From the NCBI GenBank assembly GCA_026645935.1, contig JAPKMP010000011.1:62001-126000 (forward strand): a stretch of 64,000 nucleotides of DNA. Reading direction: 5' to 3'. This DNA is from Candidatus Villigracilaceae bacterium. Its GTDB lineage: Bacteria > Chloroflexota > Anaerolineae > Anaerolineales > Villigracilaceae. Of this stretch, positions 1 through 8,096 are shown piece after piece; positions within the stretch are counted from its first letter, which is position 1; each line of letters opens with the position of its first letter. The position numbers and the translations under genes were made by a program. The notes below the pieces were generated by a model. It searched no databases. It was not told the DNA's origin and saw only the letters and a list, made by a program, of their open reading frames with translations.

Positions 1-1444
1 ATCTGCTTGTGACCGTGTCGAACTGGTCTAGCGCAACGCCTGTCCCGACCCAAAGAGTCCCGCTGGAATCCATGTAGAGTGCATTGATCGAATTATCGCT
101 TAACGACGCGGGGATACCCGGGTTGCTGACGAAGTGAGTGAATTTTTCCGTGGCAGGCTCGAAACGATTCAATCCATTATCCAATGTTCCGATCCAGATC
201 CTGTCCTTTCCTTCCGCGAGAATGGCCAGAATAAAGTTGCTATTTAGGCTGTTATCGTCGTTGGGGTTGTGTCGAAAATAGGCAAACCGGTCCTGCTGGC
301 GGTTGTATTTGTTCAAACCGCCGCCAAAGGTCCCGATCCATAAAACTCCGCTCCTATCCTCGTAGATCGATAAAACCTGATTATTGCTCAGGCTGTTCGA
401 AATCCCGGGCTGGCTTTGGTGATGAATGAATTTGCTGCCATTCTGGTCGAACCGGTCGAGTCCCTTGTTTGTGCCGATCCATAAACCGCCTGTTTGGTCG
501 ATGTGCAGGGAGTAGACGATATTTCCTGCCAGACTGAATTCCTTGTACCGAGAGTTCTCGAAACGCCTGAACGCGTTTCGAGATGGATTGAATTGATTCA
601 AACCGTTCGCTGTGCCAACCCAAATGCTGCCCTCGCGCCCCTCGGTGATGCTCAGGATCCTGTTACTGCTGATGGTCTGGGAATCGTTCCTGTCGTGACT
701 GTATACCTTGAAGGTGCCGTTTTGCGGGTTATACACGTTCAGGCCGCTCGAGCCGGTGCCGATCCAGAGCAAGCCCTTCGAGTCTTTGTAGAGCACACGG
801 ATGTTGTTGCTGCTCAGACTGCGGTCATCTGGTGGAGTGTCTTCGGAGACATAGAAATGGGTTAACTCCCCGGTTTCGAATTCCAGAAAATCGAGTCCGT
901 TATCTGTGCCGATCCACAAACCGGTCTCATCGAGACACAGGCTATGAATGGAATTACTGGCGATGGTTCCGTCATCGGAGTCTTCATGGAGATAGTACTC
1001 GAACTTCCCGCTGACGGGATCGTAGCGATTTAATCCGCCCTGGCGTGTTCCGATCCATAAATATCCCTGTTGATCTTCCACCAGGGCAGAGATGGAACGG
1101 TCGTTCAGGCTGGCTGGATTGTTCGTATCAGGTTTGAAAACGGTAAACGAATAACCGTCGTAGCGGTTCAATCCGTCATCGGTGCCGATCCAAAGGAACC
1201 CCTTGCGGTCTTGCATGATCACATTGACCACGCTTTGAGAGAGTCCCTCCTCGAGGCTGATCTGATCGAAGCGGATATTCTTTCCGTAGGGAATGAACGT
1301 ATCCTCTGGATCAGGATCAGGAACCGGGTCCGGAATAGAGGCGGTGGCTCCGGCCTCCTGCGTTGGCGCAGGGATGACCATCCCGCAGGCCTGCAACACA
1401 AGCAGAAGGGGAATAACAAACCAGTGAATCCGGAACTTTTTCAT
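1..1444 (-). CDS. Reg_prop beta-propeller lipoprotein, 3' end outside the window
   Basis: The frame is open from the ATG at 1444 to the window edge, giving 481 codons. It starts with a lipoprotein signal (MKKFRIHWFVIPLLLVLQAC), so the protein is probably exported and lipid-anchored. A Pro/Glu/Asp linker follows, then about nine repeats of 45-50 residues, each ending in LWIGT or IWVGT followed by GLNRY/GLNxF. These are two-component regulator propeller (Reg_prop) repeats, which in known families form the periplasmic sensor of hybrid kinases or GGDEF/LuxR proteins. The opening FDQISLEEGLSQSVV is typical of that family. The output domain lies beyond the window, so the class of sensor is open. 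It is transcribed away from the oligopeptide transporter operon and may sense a related signal, which is inference. Confidence 0.85.
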   Translation of the reverse strand, partial: MKKFRIHWFVIPLLLVLQACGMVIPAPTQEAGATASIPDPVPDPDPEDTFIPYGKNIRFDQISLEEGLSQSVVNVIMQDRKGFLWIGTDDGLNRYDGYSFTVFKPDTNNPASLNDRSISALVEDQQGYLWIGTRQGGLNRYDPVSGKFEYYLHEDSDDGTIASNSIHSLCLDETGLWIGTDNGLDFLEFETGELTHFYVSEDTPPDDRSLSSNNIRVLYKDSKGLLWIGTGSSGLNVYNPQNGTFKVYSHDRNDSQTISSNRILSITEGREGSIWVGTANGLNQFNPSRNAFRRFENSRYKEFSLAGNIVYSLHIDQTGGLWIGTNKGLDRFDQNGSKFIHHQSQPGISNSLSNNQVLSIYEDRSGVLWIGTFGGGLNKYNRQQDRFAYFRHNPNDDNSLNSNFILAILAEGKDRIWIGTLDNGLNRFEPATEKFTHFVSNPGIPASLSDNSINALYMDSSGTLWVGTGVALDQFDTVTSR

Positions 1445-1699
1445 GTCACCATTATTATAAGCAATTTATTCACCGCCAATCGGTATCGGCTCCCACTCCG
1501 GGAGGTCTGATACACCCTTCCTCGGGGTGGTTTTTCGCTGATGATTTGGTTGGATTTGATTTCCCGCGAGGTTGAAACAGACCCATCCGAATTCAGGGGC
1601 GAATACGATTGCATAGATGCATGACAATTCCATCATCGTTCTGTAAGATGAATGCATGCGGAAGGTTTTCCTCCAAGAAGATAAGACCGCAGTCGAGAA
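1445..1699. other. Divergent intergenic region upstream of the opp-like operon
   Basis: No credible gene lies between the Reg_prop start (1444) and the binding-protein start (1824). An open frame from 1656 runs into the binding protein, but it has no signal sequence and no homology-like features. A short GC-rich stem (CACCC/GGGTG) followed by five T residues lies near 1520-1550. Promoters for both directions must be here, but I could not assign convincing -35/-10 pairs. Confidence 0.4.
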
Positions 1700-1737
1700 G
1701 GAGGCGGAACGCGGGTCGATGACCGGCGTCCGCCTCC
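1700..1737 (+). promoter_or_regulatory. Leader hairpin upstream of the opp-like operon
   Basis: GGAGGCGGA (1700-1708) pairs with TCCGCCTCC (1729-1737), then CGC pairs with GCG, then GGTC with GACC around a GAT loop. The stem is almost continuous and sits about 85 bases before the start codon at 1824. No T-run follows, so it is not a simple terminator. It may stabilise the transcript or act in attenuation. Its regulatory role is inference. Confidence 0.4.
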
Positions 1738-1823
1738 TGTCCAACCGAAGCAAGGAGGTGCGTGCTGACCTATCGAAACAATCCGATCGTCCGTTTTCAA
1801 AATCCAATAAGGAGTATAAGAGA

Positions 1824-4409
1824 ATGAAAGTAAAAAACGCTTTTAAAGCCCTCAGCCTGCTCGTCATCCTCGGCTTGTTGTTGGCTGCCTGTGCACCCTC
1901 AGCGGAGACGCCGCAGGAACCTGCGGCTACCGGCGAGCCCGCAGCAACCGATGCGCCCGCGGCAGAACCCGCGGAAGAAGTTCCTGCCACCGAACGCCGA
2001 GGTGGCTGGCTGGATGAGATCGTCTTTTCAGTCGTTTCATCTGATTCAGCCGTCTCACAATTGCAGGCTGGCGCGATCGATTTTTATTCATTTAACCTGT
2101 CGTCGAATTCCCTTCAAGAGATCAAAGATGCCGGTTTGAATTACACCCAGTCCTACGGTGGGAATTACGGCATGAGTCTCAATCCGGCCATCTTCGACGA
2201 TGCCACCCGCCTGAATCCCTTCTCGAACCGCAAGATCCGCGAAGCAATGAACTGGTTGATCGACCGCAATTACGTCAACCAGGAAATTTATGGAGGCGGC
2301 TCACTTCCCAAACTCCTGCCGATCACTACGCAGTTGGTGGAATACACCAACCTGGTGGAGACAGCCCGCGCCCTCGAGACAAAGTATGCGTATGATCTCG
2401 AAAAAGCCCGCGCGCAGATCGCGGCAGAAATGGAAGCCATGGGCGCGACCCTCGGCGATGACGGCAAGTGGGAGTTCAACGGAGAACCCGTAACCTTGAT
2501 CTTCCTCATCCGTTCCGACGGCGACGGTACACGTCAACCGATGGGTGATTATGTTTCGAACCAGTTGGAGGAAGTCGGTTTTATGGTAGACCGCCAGTAC
2601 AAGACATCCTCTGAGGCTTTCCCGATCTGGCTTGGCTCTGTCGCTTCAGAGGGTCAATGGAATTTGTACACCGCTGGTTATCTTCCTTCCGGTTTGACCC
2701 GCGATGAACGCGGCAACATCCAGCAGTATTACCTGCCCACCAGCGTGCAAGCGAGCGAGCCTTTTATCTCCAATGTGGCTGACCCGGAACTCCAGGATCT
2801 CGGCGACGACCTTGCCCAGGGTAATTTCAACACCAAGGAAGAACGGGATGCGATGATGGCGCGCGCGCTCGAACTTGCGCTGGAAGATTCCCTGTTCGTC
2901 TGGGTGGTGGATCAGCTTGTATATGCGCCGTACAACACCAATGTCTCGGTAACCTATGACCTGGGGGCGGGATACGAAGCGGCATTCCTCGGCAACTACA
3001 ACATTCGATTTGCGGATCAAGAGGGCGGCACGATGAATGTTGGCACGAATGACCTCTTCACCCAACCCTGGAACACAATCGCCGGTAGCAACTGGGTCTG
3101 GGACTCCAATATCATGCGCGCCACCAGCATGGGCACAACGAGCGGCGGAAGTTATTCCTCCGGCGCAATGGGCGACCCGTATACGGGGCTTGCCTGGCCT
3201 CATCGCTTCGAGAGTGCGTCATTGGAATATCAAACCGGTTTACCCATTACCGACAACAATCTTGGCTGGATGGACGTTCAGGAAGTGGATGAGATCCCGG
3301 TTCCTGAAGACGCCTGGGTGGATTGGGATGCGACTTCCCAGACCTTTATCAACGCCGGTGAAAAATTCCCGGATGGCGTCACTGCCAAGACCAAAAGCAC
3401 GGTTATTTACCCGGCTGACCTGTATGAGACGGTCAAATGGCACGACGGAAGCCCGATCTCTGTTGCCGATTTTGTGATGACATTTGCCATCTTCCTCGAC
3501 CGCGGCAAGCCTGAGAGCGCTGTTTACGATGAATCCGCGGCTCTCTCCGTGGATGCCTACCTTCCTTCCTTCAAAGGATGGCGAATTACCTCAACGGATC
3601 CGCTGACCATCGAATACTACTCGGACGCCTACGCCGCAGACGCGGAGTTGAATGTTGCGCCGCTCTGGCCCAGTTCTCCAACCGGACTCTCCGGCGAAAA
3701 CAATTGGCAGACCTTGGCTGTTTCCAATCTTGCAGAAGCCGCTGGCGAATTGACCTTCTCTTCCGACAAAGCCGATGCGTTGAAGGTCGAGCAGATGAGT
3801 TGGGTGGGCGGTCCAAGCCTGGAGGTTATGAAGAAGTATCTCGACCAGGCGAAGTCGGAAGGATTCGTTCCCTATGAAGCGACCCTGAGCCAGTTTTTGA
3901 CCCCGGAAGAAGTCGCTTTGCGGTATGAGAACATGTCGAAGTGGTACGACGATCACGGTCATTTCTGGGTCGGAACAGGTCCCTATTATCTCGACCAGGT
4001 CTTTACCACCGAGAAATCGCTTGTGCTCAAGAACAACACGGAGTTCCCGGACTTTGCCGACCGCTGGTCTTCGTTCAAAGATCCGAAGCGCGCAACAGTC
4101 GTCCTGGACGGACCAGGTCAGGTGACAGCCGGGCAGGAAGCATCATTTGATGTGACCATCAACTTCAAGGACGATGCCTATCCCAACCAGGATATCAAGC
4201 AGGTCAAGTACATCCTGTACGGCAGTGCGGGTGACGTGCTTGCTGTCGGCGACGCGGAAGCTGTGGGTGAGGGGCTGTTCCAGGTCACGCTGGATGCGGA
4301 TGCCACATCCAAACTCGAGACTGGCTCTGCCAAGCTCGAAGTGGCGGTCGTCCCGATCCCGGTTGCGATTCCCGCTTTCACTTCCTTCGAGTTCGTGGTC
4401 GTGAAATAA
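1824..4409 (+). CDS. ABC transporter substrate-binding lipoprotein, family 5, apparently circularly permuted
   Basis: The ATG at 1824 follows an AAGGAG ribosome site and begins a lipoprotein signal ending LLLAAC (Cys23). The protein has 861 residues against about 500-550 for the family. It should bind oligopeptides or a similar ligand at the membrane face and feed the four downstream transporter genes. The order of family-5 landmarks is unusual. Residues 63-395 carry features normally found in the second half (LQAGAID, IREAMNWLIDRNYV, YDLEKARAQI, QLEEVGFMV). Residues 400-745 carry those of the first half (GTMNVGTND, VKWHDGSPISVADFV, WVGTGPYYL). Residues 755-861 look like an Ig-like beta domain. 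No frameshift is seen. Family assignment is firm, ligand is unknown. Confidence 0.9.
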   Translation: MKVKNAFKALSLLVILGLLLAACAPSAETPQEPAATGEPAATDAPAAEPAEEVPATERRGGWLDEIVFSVVSSDSAVSQLQAGAIDFYSFNLSSNSLQEIKDAGLNYTQSYGGNYGMSLNPAIFDDATRLNPFSNRKIREAMNWLIDRNYVNQEIYGGGSLPKLLPITTQLVEYTNLVETARALETKYAYDLEKARAQIAAEMEAMGATLGDDGKWEFNGEPVTLIFLIRSDGDGTRQPMGDYVSNQLEEVGFMVDRQYKTSSEAFPIWLGSVASEGQWNLYTAGYLPSGLTRDERGNIQQYYLPTSVQASEPFISNVADPELQDLGDDLAQGNFNTKEERDAMMARALELALEDSLFVWVVDQLVYAPYNTNVSVTYDLGAGYEAAFLGNYNIRFADQEGGTMNVGTNDLFTQPWNTIAGSNWVWDSNIMRATSMGTTSGGSYSSGAMGDPYTGLAWPHRFESASLEYQTGLPITDNNLGWMDVQEVDEIPVPEDAWVDWDATSQTFINAGEKFPDGVTAKTKSTVIYPADLYETVKWHDGSPISVADFVMTFAIFLDRGKPESAVYDESAALSVDAYLPSFKGWRITSTDPLTIEYYSDAYAADAELNVAPLWPSSPTGLSGENNWQTLAVSNLAEAAGELTFSSDKADALKVEQMSWVGGPSLEVMKKYLDQAKSEGFVPYEATLSQFLTPEEVALRYENMSKWYDDHGHFWVGTGPYYLDQVFTTEKSLVLKNNTEFPDFADRWSSFKDPKRATVVLDGPGQVTAGQEASFDVTINFKDDAYPNQDIKQVKYILYGSAGDVLAVGDAEAVGEGLFQVTLDADATSKLETGSAKLEVAVVPIPVAIPAFTSFEFVVVK

Positions 4410-4426
4410 GTTCCTTTGCAATTCAA

Positions 4427-4454
4427 TCAGGGCGGGGCGCGAGTCCCGCCCTGA
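4427..4454 (+). promoter_or_regulatory. Intercistronic hairpin after the binding-protein gene
   Basis: TCAGGGCGGG (4427-4436) and CCCGCCCTGA (4445-4454) form a perfect 10-bp stem with an 8-base loop between the binding protein and the first permease. No T-run follows. Hairpins here commonly protect the binding-protein message from 3' decay and so raise its yield over the permeases. That role is inferred by analogy. Confidence 0.5.
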
Positions 4455-4471
4455 AACTCAAGTGAGGTTGT

Positions 4472-5593
4472 ATGTCGGCTGTTTCACCGATTCCAATTGA
4501 AAAATCCCAGGGCTGGGGAGGCGCTGCCCTGAAAACATTCACGCGTATGGCGCGATATGTTGTCGTTCGCCTGATGACCCTGTTCATTACCGTCGTGATC
4601 GGCGTGTATTTGACGATCCTGATCGCCAACATGGGTGGTTATGTGGATAACATCATCAAGGGTCAGATTCGCGACGCAGTCACGCAATCGGTTGCGAACA
4701 ACCCCGCCTATCGGAACATGGACCCGGACGCGCGCAGGAAATTGATCGATGACCAGGTGACTCTTGAAGAAAAACGGCGCGGATTGGATACGCCCATTGC
4801 AATACGCAACGCCCGTCATCTTGTCAACGCATTAAAACTCGATCTTGGACGCGCGATCAACATCACAAGTGACAGCGGCTCGAAACAGGTGCGCCTCATT
4901 CTGCTCGAGCGCCTGCCTGCCACGCTTCTATTGATGGGCACATCGCAATTATTTTTATTCTTTTCGAGCATATTCTTCGCTCTCAACCTTTCCCGCAACT
5001 ACGGAAATTTTTGGGACAAACTTGTCATTGCTTTCTCGCCCACATCGGCTGTTCCTCCCTGGTTTTATGGAATCTTTTTGATCCTGATCTTTGCGGCGGG
5101 TTTTAAGGTCCTCCCATTTGGCGGAATGGTCGATTCTCCACCCCCTGCCAACACTTTCGATTACGCTATGAGCGTCTTGAAACATCTTCTTCTGCCGGGC
5201 GGGGCGCTTGTCATCAGCTCATTCTTCTTGAGCGTGTACAACTATCGCACCTTCTTCCTCATTTATTCCAGCGAAGATTATGTGGATATGGCGCGCGCCA
5301 AGGGTTTGCAGGCAAGGGATATAGAACGTCGTTATATCCTGCGGCCTACCCTGCCGAATATCATCACCAATTTTTCCCTTCTCATCATCAGTTTGTGGAC
5401 GGGTGCATTGTTCACAGAAACCGTCTTTTTGTGGCCCGGTCTCGGACGAACCCTGTTCCAGGCGATAGGCTTGTACGACACACCCATTATCGTGGGTTCG
5501 ACGATCATCTATGCTTACATGCTCGCCCTCACGGTTTTTCTGCTCGATTTTGTTTACGCGGCGGTCGATCCGCGCGTGAGGATCGGTAATTGA
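4472..5593 (+). CDS. ABC transporter permease, DppB/OppB type
   Basis: This 373-residue inner-membrane permease would form half of the translocation pore of the peptide-type importer. The N-terminal transmembrane segment (about residues 33-55) is followed by an extracytoplasmic stretch of roughly 100 residues, then a five-helix permease core. The cytoplasmic EAA-type loop reads DMARAKGLQARDIERRYILR, which contacts the ATPase. It starts 62 bases after the binding protein and ends in a one-base overlap with the second permease (TGATG), so the two are translationally coupled. The family is clear from the loop and from FTETVFLWPGLGR. Substrate is not readable. Confidence 0.92.
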   Translation: MSAVSPIPIEKSQGWGGAALKTFTRMARYVVVRLMTLFITVVIGVYLTILIANMGGYVDNIIKGQIRDAVTQSVANNPAYRNMDPDARRKLIDDQVTLEEKRRGLDTPIAIRNARHLVNALKLDLGRAINITSDSGSKQVRLILLERLPATLLLMGTSQLFLFFSSIFFALNLSRNYGNFWDKLVIAFSPTSAVPPWFYGIFLILIFAAGFKVLPFGGMVDSPPPANTFDYAMSVLKHLLLPGGALVISSFFLSVYNYRTFFLIYSSEDYVDMARAKGLQARDIERRYILRPTLPNIITNFSLLIISLWTGALFTETVFLWPGLGRTLFQAIGLYDTPIIVGSTIIYAYMLALTVFLLDFVYAAVDPRVRIGN

Positions 5594-6933
5594 TGATGAA
5601 CATGATCGGTTCCTCCTTCAGGAAATTGCTTCAATACCCTTCCGCCATGGCTGGCATCTTCGTGATCGCCCTTTTGGTGGTCGTCTCGATCTACACAGTG
5701 ATCGCCATTCCGTACGCCGAAGCGATCCGCTTGTGGCGCGGAGGCGAGGAGGTCTGGTATCGCAATCCGAAATTTGCGCCTCCGACCTGGTTCAACCTGT
5801 TCTCCAGCCGGAAATTTTCCGAATCCTTTGCCGTGAGCACTGTGGACGGTGGTATTGAAAAATCGACGTCGCCGGGCAGCGACGACATCACAACTTACAC
5901 CATGACGCACACGTTCGATTTCGCGTATGACGTTTATCCGCAGGAAATGCTCTTATACGTTGATTCGGCATACGCCAAAAAGCAGCCATTTCTCTCCATT
6001 GAGTGGATCACACCGGATGGAAGGACGATGCGTATTTCGAATTTTGCTGTGGGAGAGAAATTCACATATCGCTTCTCACAAGATGAGAAACTGGCTCTCA
6101 AACTTCGGGCAGAGGAGACCATCCCTGCCTTGTTCTCCGACCCGGAAACAGGCAACGTCATGAAAGGGCAGTATCAACTGGTCATCACTGGAACAACCTT
6201 CGAACCCGACTCGAACCTCGATGTGGAGTTTGTCGTGCATGGACAGGTGTTTGGTCTGGCTGGTACAGATCATGCCCGCCGCGATCTGACACTTCCGCTT
6301 CTTTGGGGAGCGCCCGTCGCTCTGGCATTTGGACTTATGGCTGCGATAGGAACTTCTGTCCTAACCATGACCATCGCCGCCATCGGCACCTGGTATGGAA
6401 CGTGGATCGACCAGTTGATCCAGCGCATCACCGAGGTGAATCTTGTGCTTCCCTTCTTCGCCCTGATGATCATGATTGGCACTTTCTATTCCCGAAGCAT
6501 CTGGGTCATCCTGGGCGCGACGATTATTTTGAGCATCTTTACCGGAGCCATCCTTGCCTACCGTGCCGTATTCTTGCAGGTCAAGGAGTCCATGTACATC
6601 GAGGCGGCGAAAGCGTATGGCGCAGGGAATGGAAGGATCATTTTCACATATCTCATCCCGCGCATGATCCCCCTGCTAATTCCCAGTCTCGTCCAGGCAG
6701 TGCCCGCTTTTGTGTTTCTCGAAGCTTCACTTGCAGTCATAGGTCTCGGTGACCCTGTCCTGCCGACCTGGGGCAAGATCATCCAGGATGCGCAGGCGAA
6801 CGGAGCATTGTACAAGGGGTATTACTACTGGGTGTTGGAGCCCGCAGTTTTACTGGTCATTACCGGCCTTGCCTTTGCATTTCTCGGCTTTGTGCTCGAC
6901 CGCATTTTCAACCCGCGACTGCGGGATGCCTGA
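5593..6933 (+). CDS. ABC transporter permease, DppC/OppC type with a large extracytoplasmic insert
   Basis: Second pore subunit of the importer, 446 residues against about 300 for ordinary OppC. One transmembrane helix (about 18-38) is followed by roughly 180 residues of beta-rich, non-hydrophobic sequence before the five-helix core starting near LPLLWGAPVALAFGL. The EAA-type loop is YIEAAKAYGAGNGRIIFTYL. The long insert faces outward and could contact the unusually long binding protein. The ATG at 5593 overlaps the stop of the preceding gene by one base. TTG at 5590 and ATG at 5596 are alternative starts. Family certain, role of the insert unknown. Confidence 0.9.
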   Translation: MMNMIGSSFRKLLQYPSAMAGIFVIALLVVVSIYTVIAIPYAEAIRLWRGGEEVWYRNPKFAPPTWFNLFSSRKFSESFAVSTVDGGIEKSTSPGSDDITTYTMTHTFDFAYDVYPQEMLLYVDSAYAKKQPFLSIEWITPDGRTMRISNFAVGEKFTYRFSQDEKLALKLRAEETIPALFSDPETGNVMKGQYQLVITGTTFEPDSNLDVEFVVHGQVFGLAGTDHARRDLTLPLLWGAPVALAFGLMAAIGTSVLTMTIAAIGTWYGTWIDQLIQRITEVNLVLPFFALMIMIGTFYSRSIWVILGATIILSIFTGAILAYRAVFLQVKESMYIEAAKAYGAGNGRIIFTYLIPRMIPLLIPSLVQAVPAFVFLEASLAVIGLGDPVLPTWGKIIQDAQANGALYKGYYYWVLEPAVLLVITGLAFAFLGFVLDRIFNPRLRDA

Positions 6934-7909
6934 TCCATGGATGATTCGAATGAATGGTGCATCACAACTTCTTGAAGTAAAAAATCTCAAACTACACTTC
7001 CGTACCCAGACCGGGATCGTGCAGGCGGTGGACGGCGTGGACCTGGAACTTGACTTTCACCGGGCAGTTGTCATCCTTGGTGAATCGGGCTGCGGAAAGA
7101 CCTCGCTTTCCAAAGCGATGCTGCGACTTCTCCCGCGCAATGTCGCGTCCTATGATGGAAAACTCTTTTTGAAGGGAAAGGACATCATGGCTTTCAGCGA
7201 TGAAGAGTACCGCCAGAGCGTGCGCTGGGTGGGAATGTCGCTTGTGCCGCAAGCCGCGATGAATTCTCTCAATCCTGTTTTGACCGTCGGGGATCAGGTC
7301 TCGGAACCCGCTATGCTTCATCTCGGGGTGGGGAAGGCTGAGGCGTTGGGAATCGTAAAGAAGATGTTCCAGCACGTCGGTGTGCCCGCCGACTTCATCA
7401 ATCGTTACCCGTTCGAACTCAGCGGCGGGATGCGTCAGCGCGTGGCATTGGCAATGGCGCTGGTCACTTCGCCGAATCTCATCATCCTCGATGAGCCGAC
7501 CTCGGCTTTGGACCTGCTCACCCAGGCGAACATCATGAACGTGCTCAAGCGCATCAAACATGAACTTGGCACGTCGTTCATCCTTATTACGCATGACATC
7601 GCCACTTCAAGCGAACTTGCCGATGAGGTCGCAATCATGTACGCCGGTCAGGTCGTGGAAACGGGGGAGGCAAGGGAATTTTTTCCAGCGCCGCTTCACC
7701 CGTATTCCCAGATGCTCATGGCGAGCGTCCCGCGCCTGCGCAGCGAATCTGACCCGATGTTCATCACCGGGCAGCCGCCGAGTCTCATCAACCCGCCAAA
7801 GGGATGCCGATTTGCGGCGCGTTGTCCCTTCCGTTTCGAGAAGTGCGATGAAGAGCCGCCTCTCATTCAAATGGGAAAGCGTAAAGTTAAATGCTGGCTT
7901 CGTCAATAG
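6926..7909 (+). CDS. ABC transporter ATP-binding protein, DppD/OppD type
   Basis: First of two ATPases that power the importer from the cytoplasmic side. Walker A is GESGCGKTS, the signature is LSGGMRQRVALAMAL, Walker B is LIILDEPTSALD, and the switch histidine is in LITHDIA. The C-terminal oligopeptide-type extension has the usual cysteines (GCRFAARCPFRFEKC), which in some relatives hold an iron-sulfur cluster. The start at 6926 overlaps the previous stop by eight bases. ATGs at 6941 and 6950 are possible. A palindromic repeat begins on its stop codon and separates it from its partner ATPase. Confidence 0.93.
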   Translation: MPDPWMIRMNGASQLLEVKNLKLHFRTQTGIVQAVDGVDLELDFHRAVVILGESGCGKTSLSKAMLRLLPRNVASYDGKLFLKGKDIMAFSDEEYRQSVRWVGMSLVPQAAMNSLNPVLTVGDQVSEPAMLHLGVGKAEALGIVKKMFQHVGVPADFINRYPFELSGGMRQRVALAMALVTSPNLIILDEPTSALDLLTQANIMNVLKRIKHELGTSFILITHDIATSSELADEVAIMYAGQVVETGEAREFFPAPLHPYSQMLMASVPRLRSESDPMFITGQPPSLINPPKGCRFAARCPFRFEKCDEEPPLIQMGKRKVKCWLRQ

Positions 7910-7973
7910 ACTACTTGCAAAAGCCACATTTTTATCTTGCTCAAGGCGGCGGGGGCACTTATGCAAGAGGTCT
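7908..7973. repeat. 66-bp inverted-repeat element inside the opp-like operon
   Basis: AGACTACTTGCAAAAG at 7908-7923 is matched in reverse complement by CTTATGCAAGAGGTCT at 7958-7973 (14 of 16 positions). It occupies most of the gap between the two ATPase genes and overlaps the stop codon of the first. It looks like a small MITE or REP-type dispersed palindrome. Copy number elsewhere cannot be judged from this window. Confidence 0.5.
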
Positions 7974-8096
7974 AATGAAAATCCCGATAGGATTACTTGC
8001 GGGTTTCGGTTGCGCTCACGGGCAACGACGATTCCCTGGTACACGTACGGATTCGGAGCAAGGATCATGATTACTGAGCTACAAGAGGCAAAACGA

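Noticed and set aside
1656-1823. 56-codon extension in front of the binding-protein signal peptide
   Set aside because: It has no ribosome site, is highly charged, and places the lipoprotein signal inside the protein. The ATG at 1824 has AAGGAG and begins the signal.
7908-7973. Reading this palindrome as a transcription terminator inside the operon
   Set aside because: No T-run follows on the plus strand, and the downstream ATPase is an essential part of the same transporter.
7560-8096. Long upstream extension of the second ATPase
   Set aside because: It overlaps the first ATPase in another frame and crosses a palindromic repeat. The ATG at 8097 has a proper ribosome site and begins family-like sequence.
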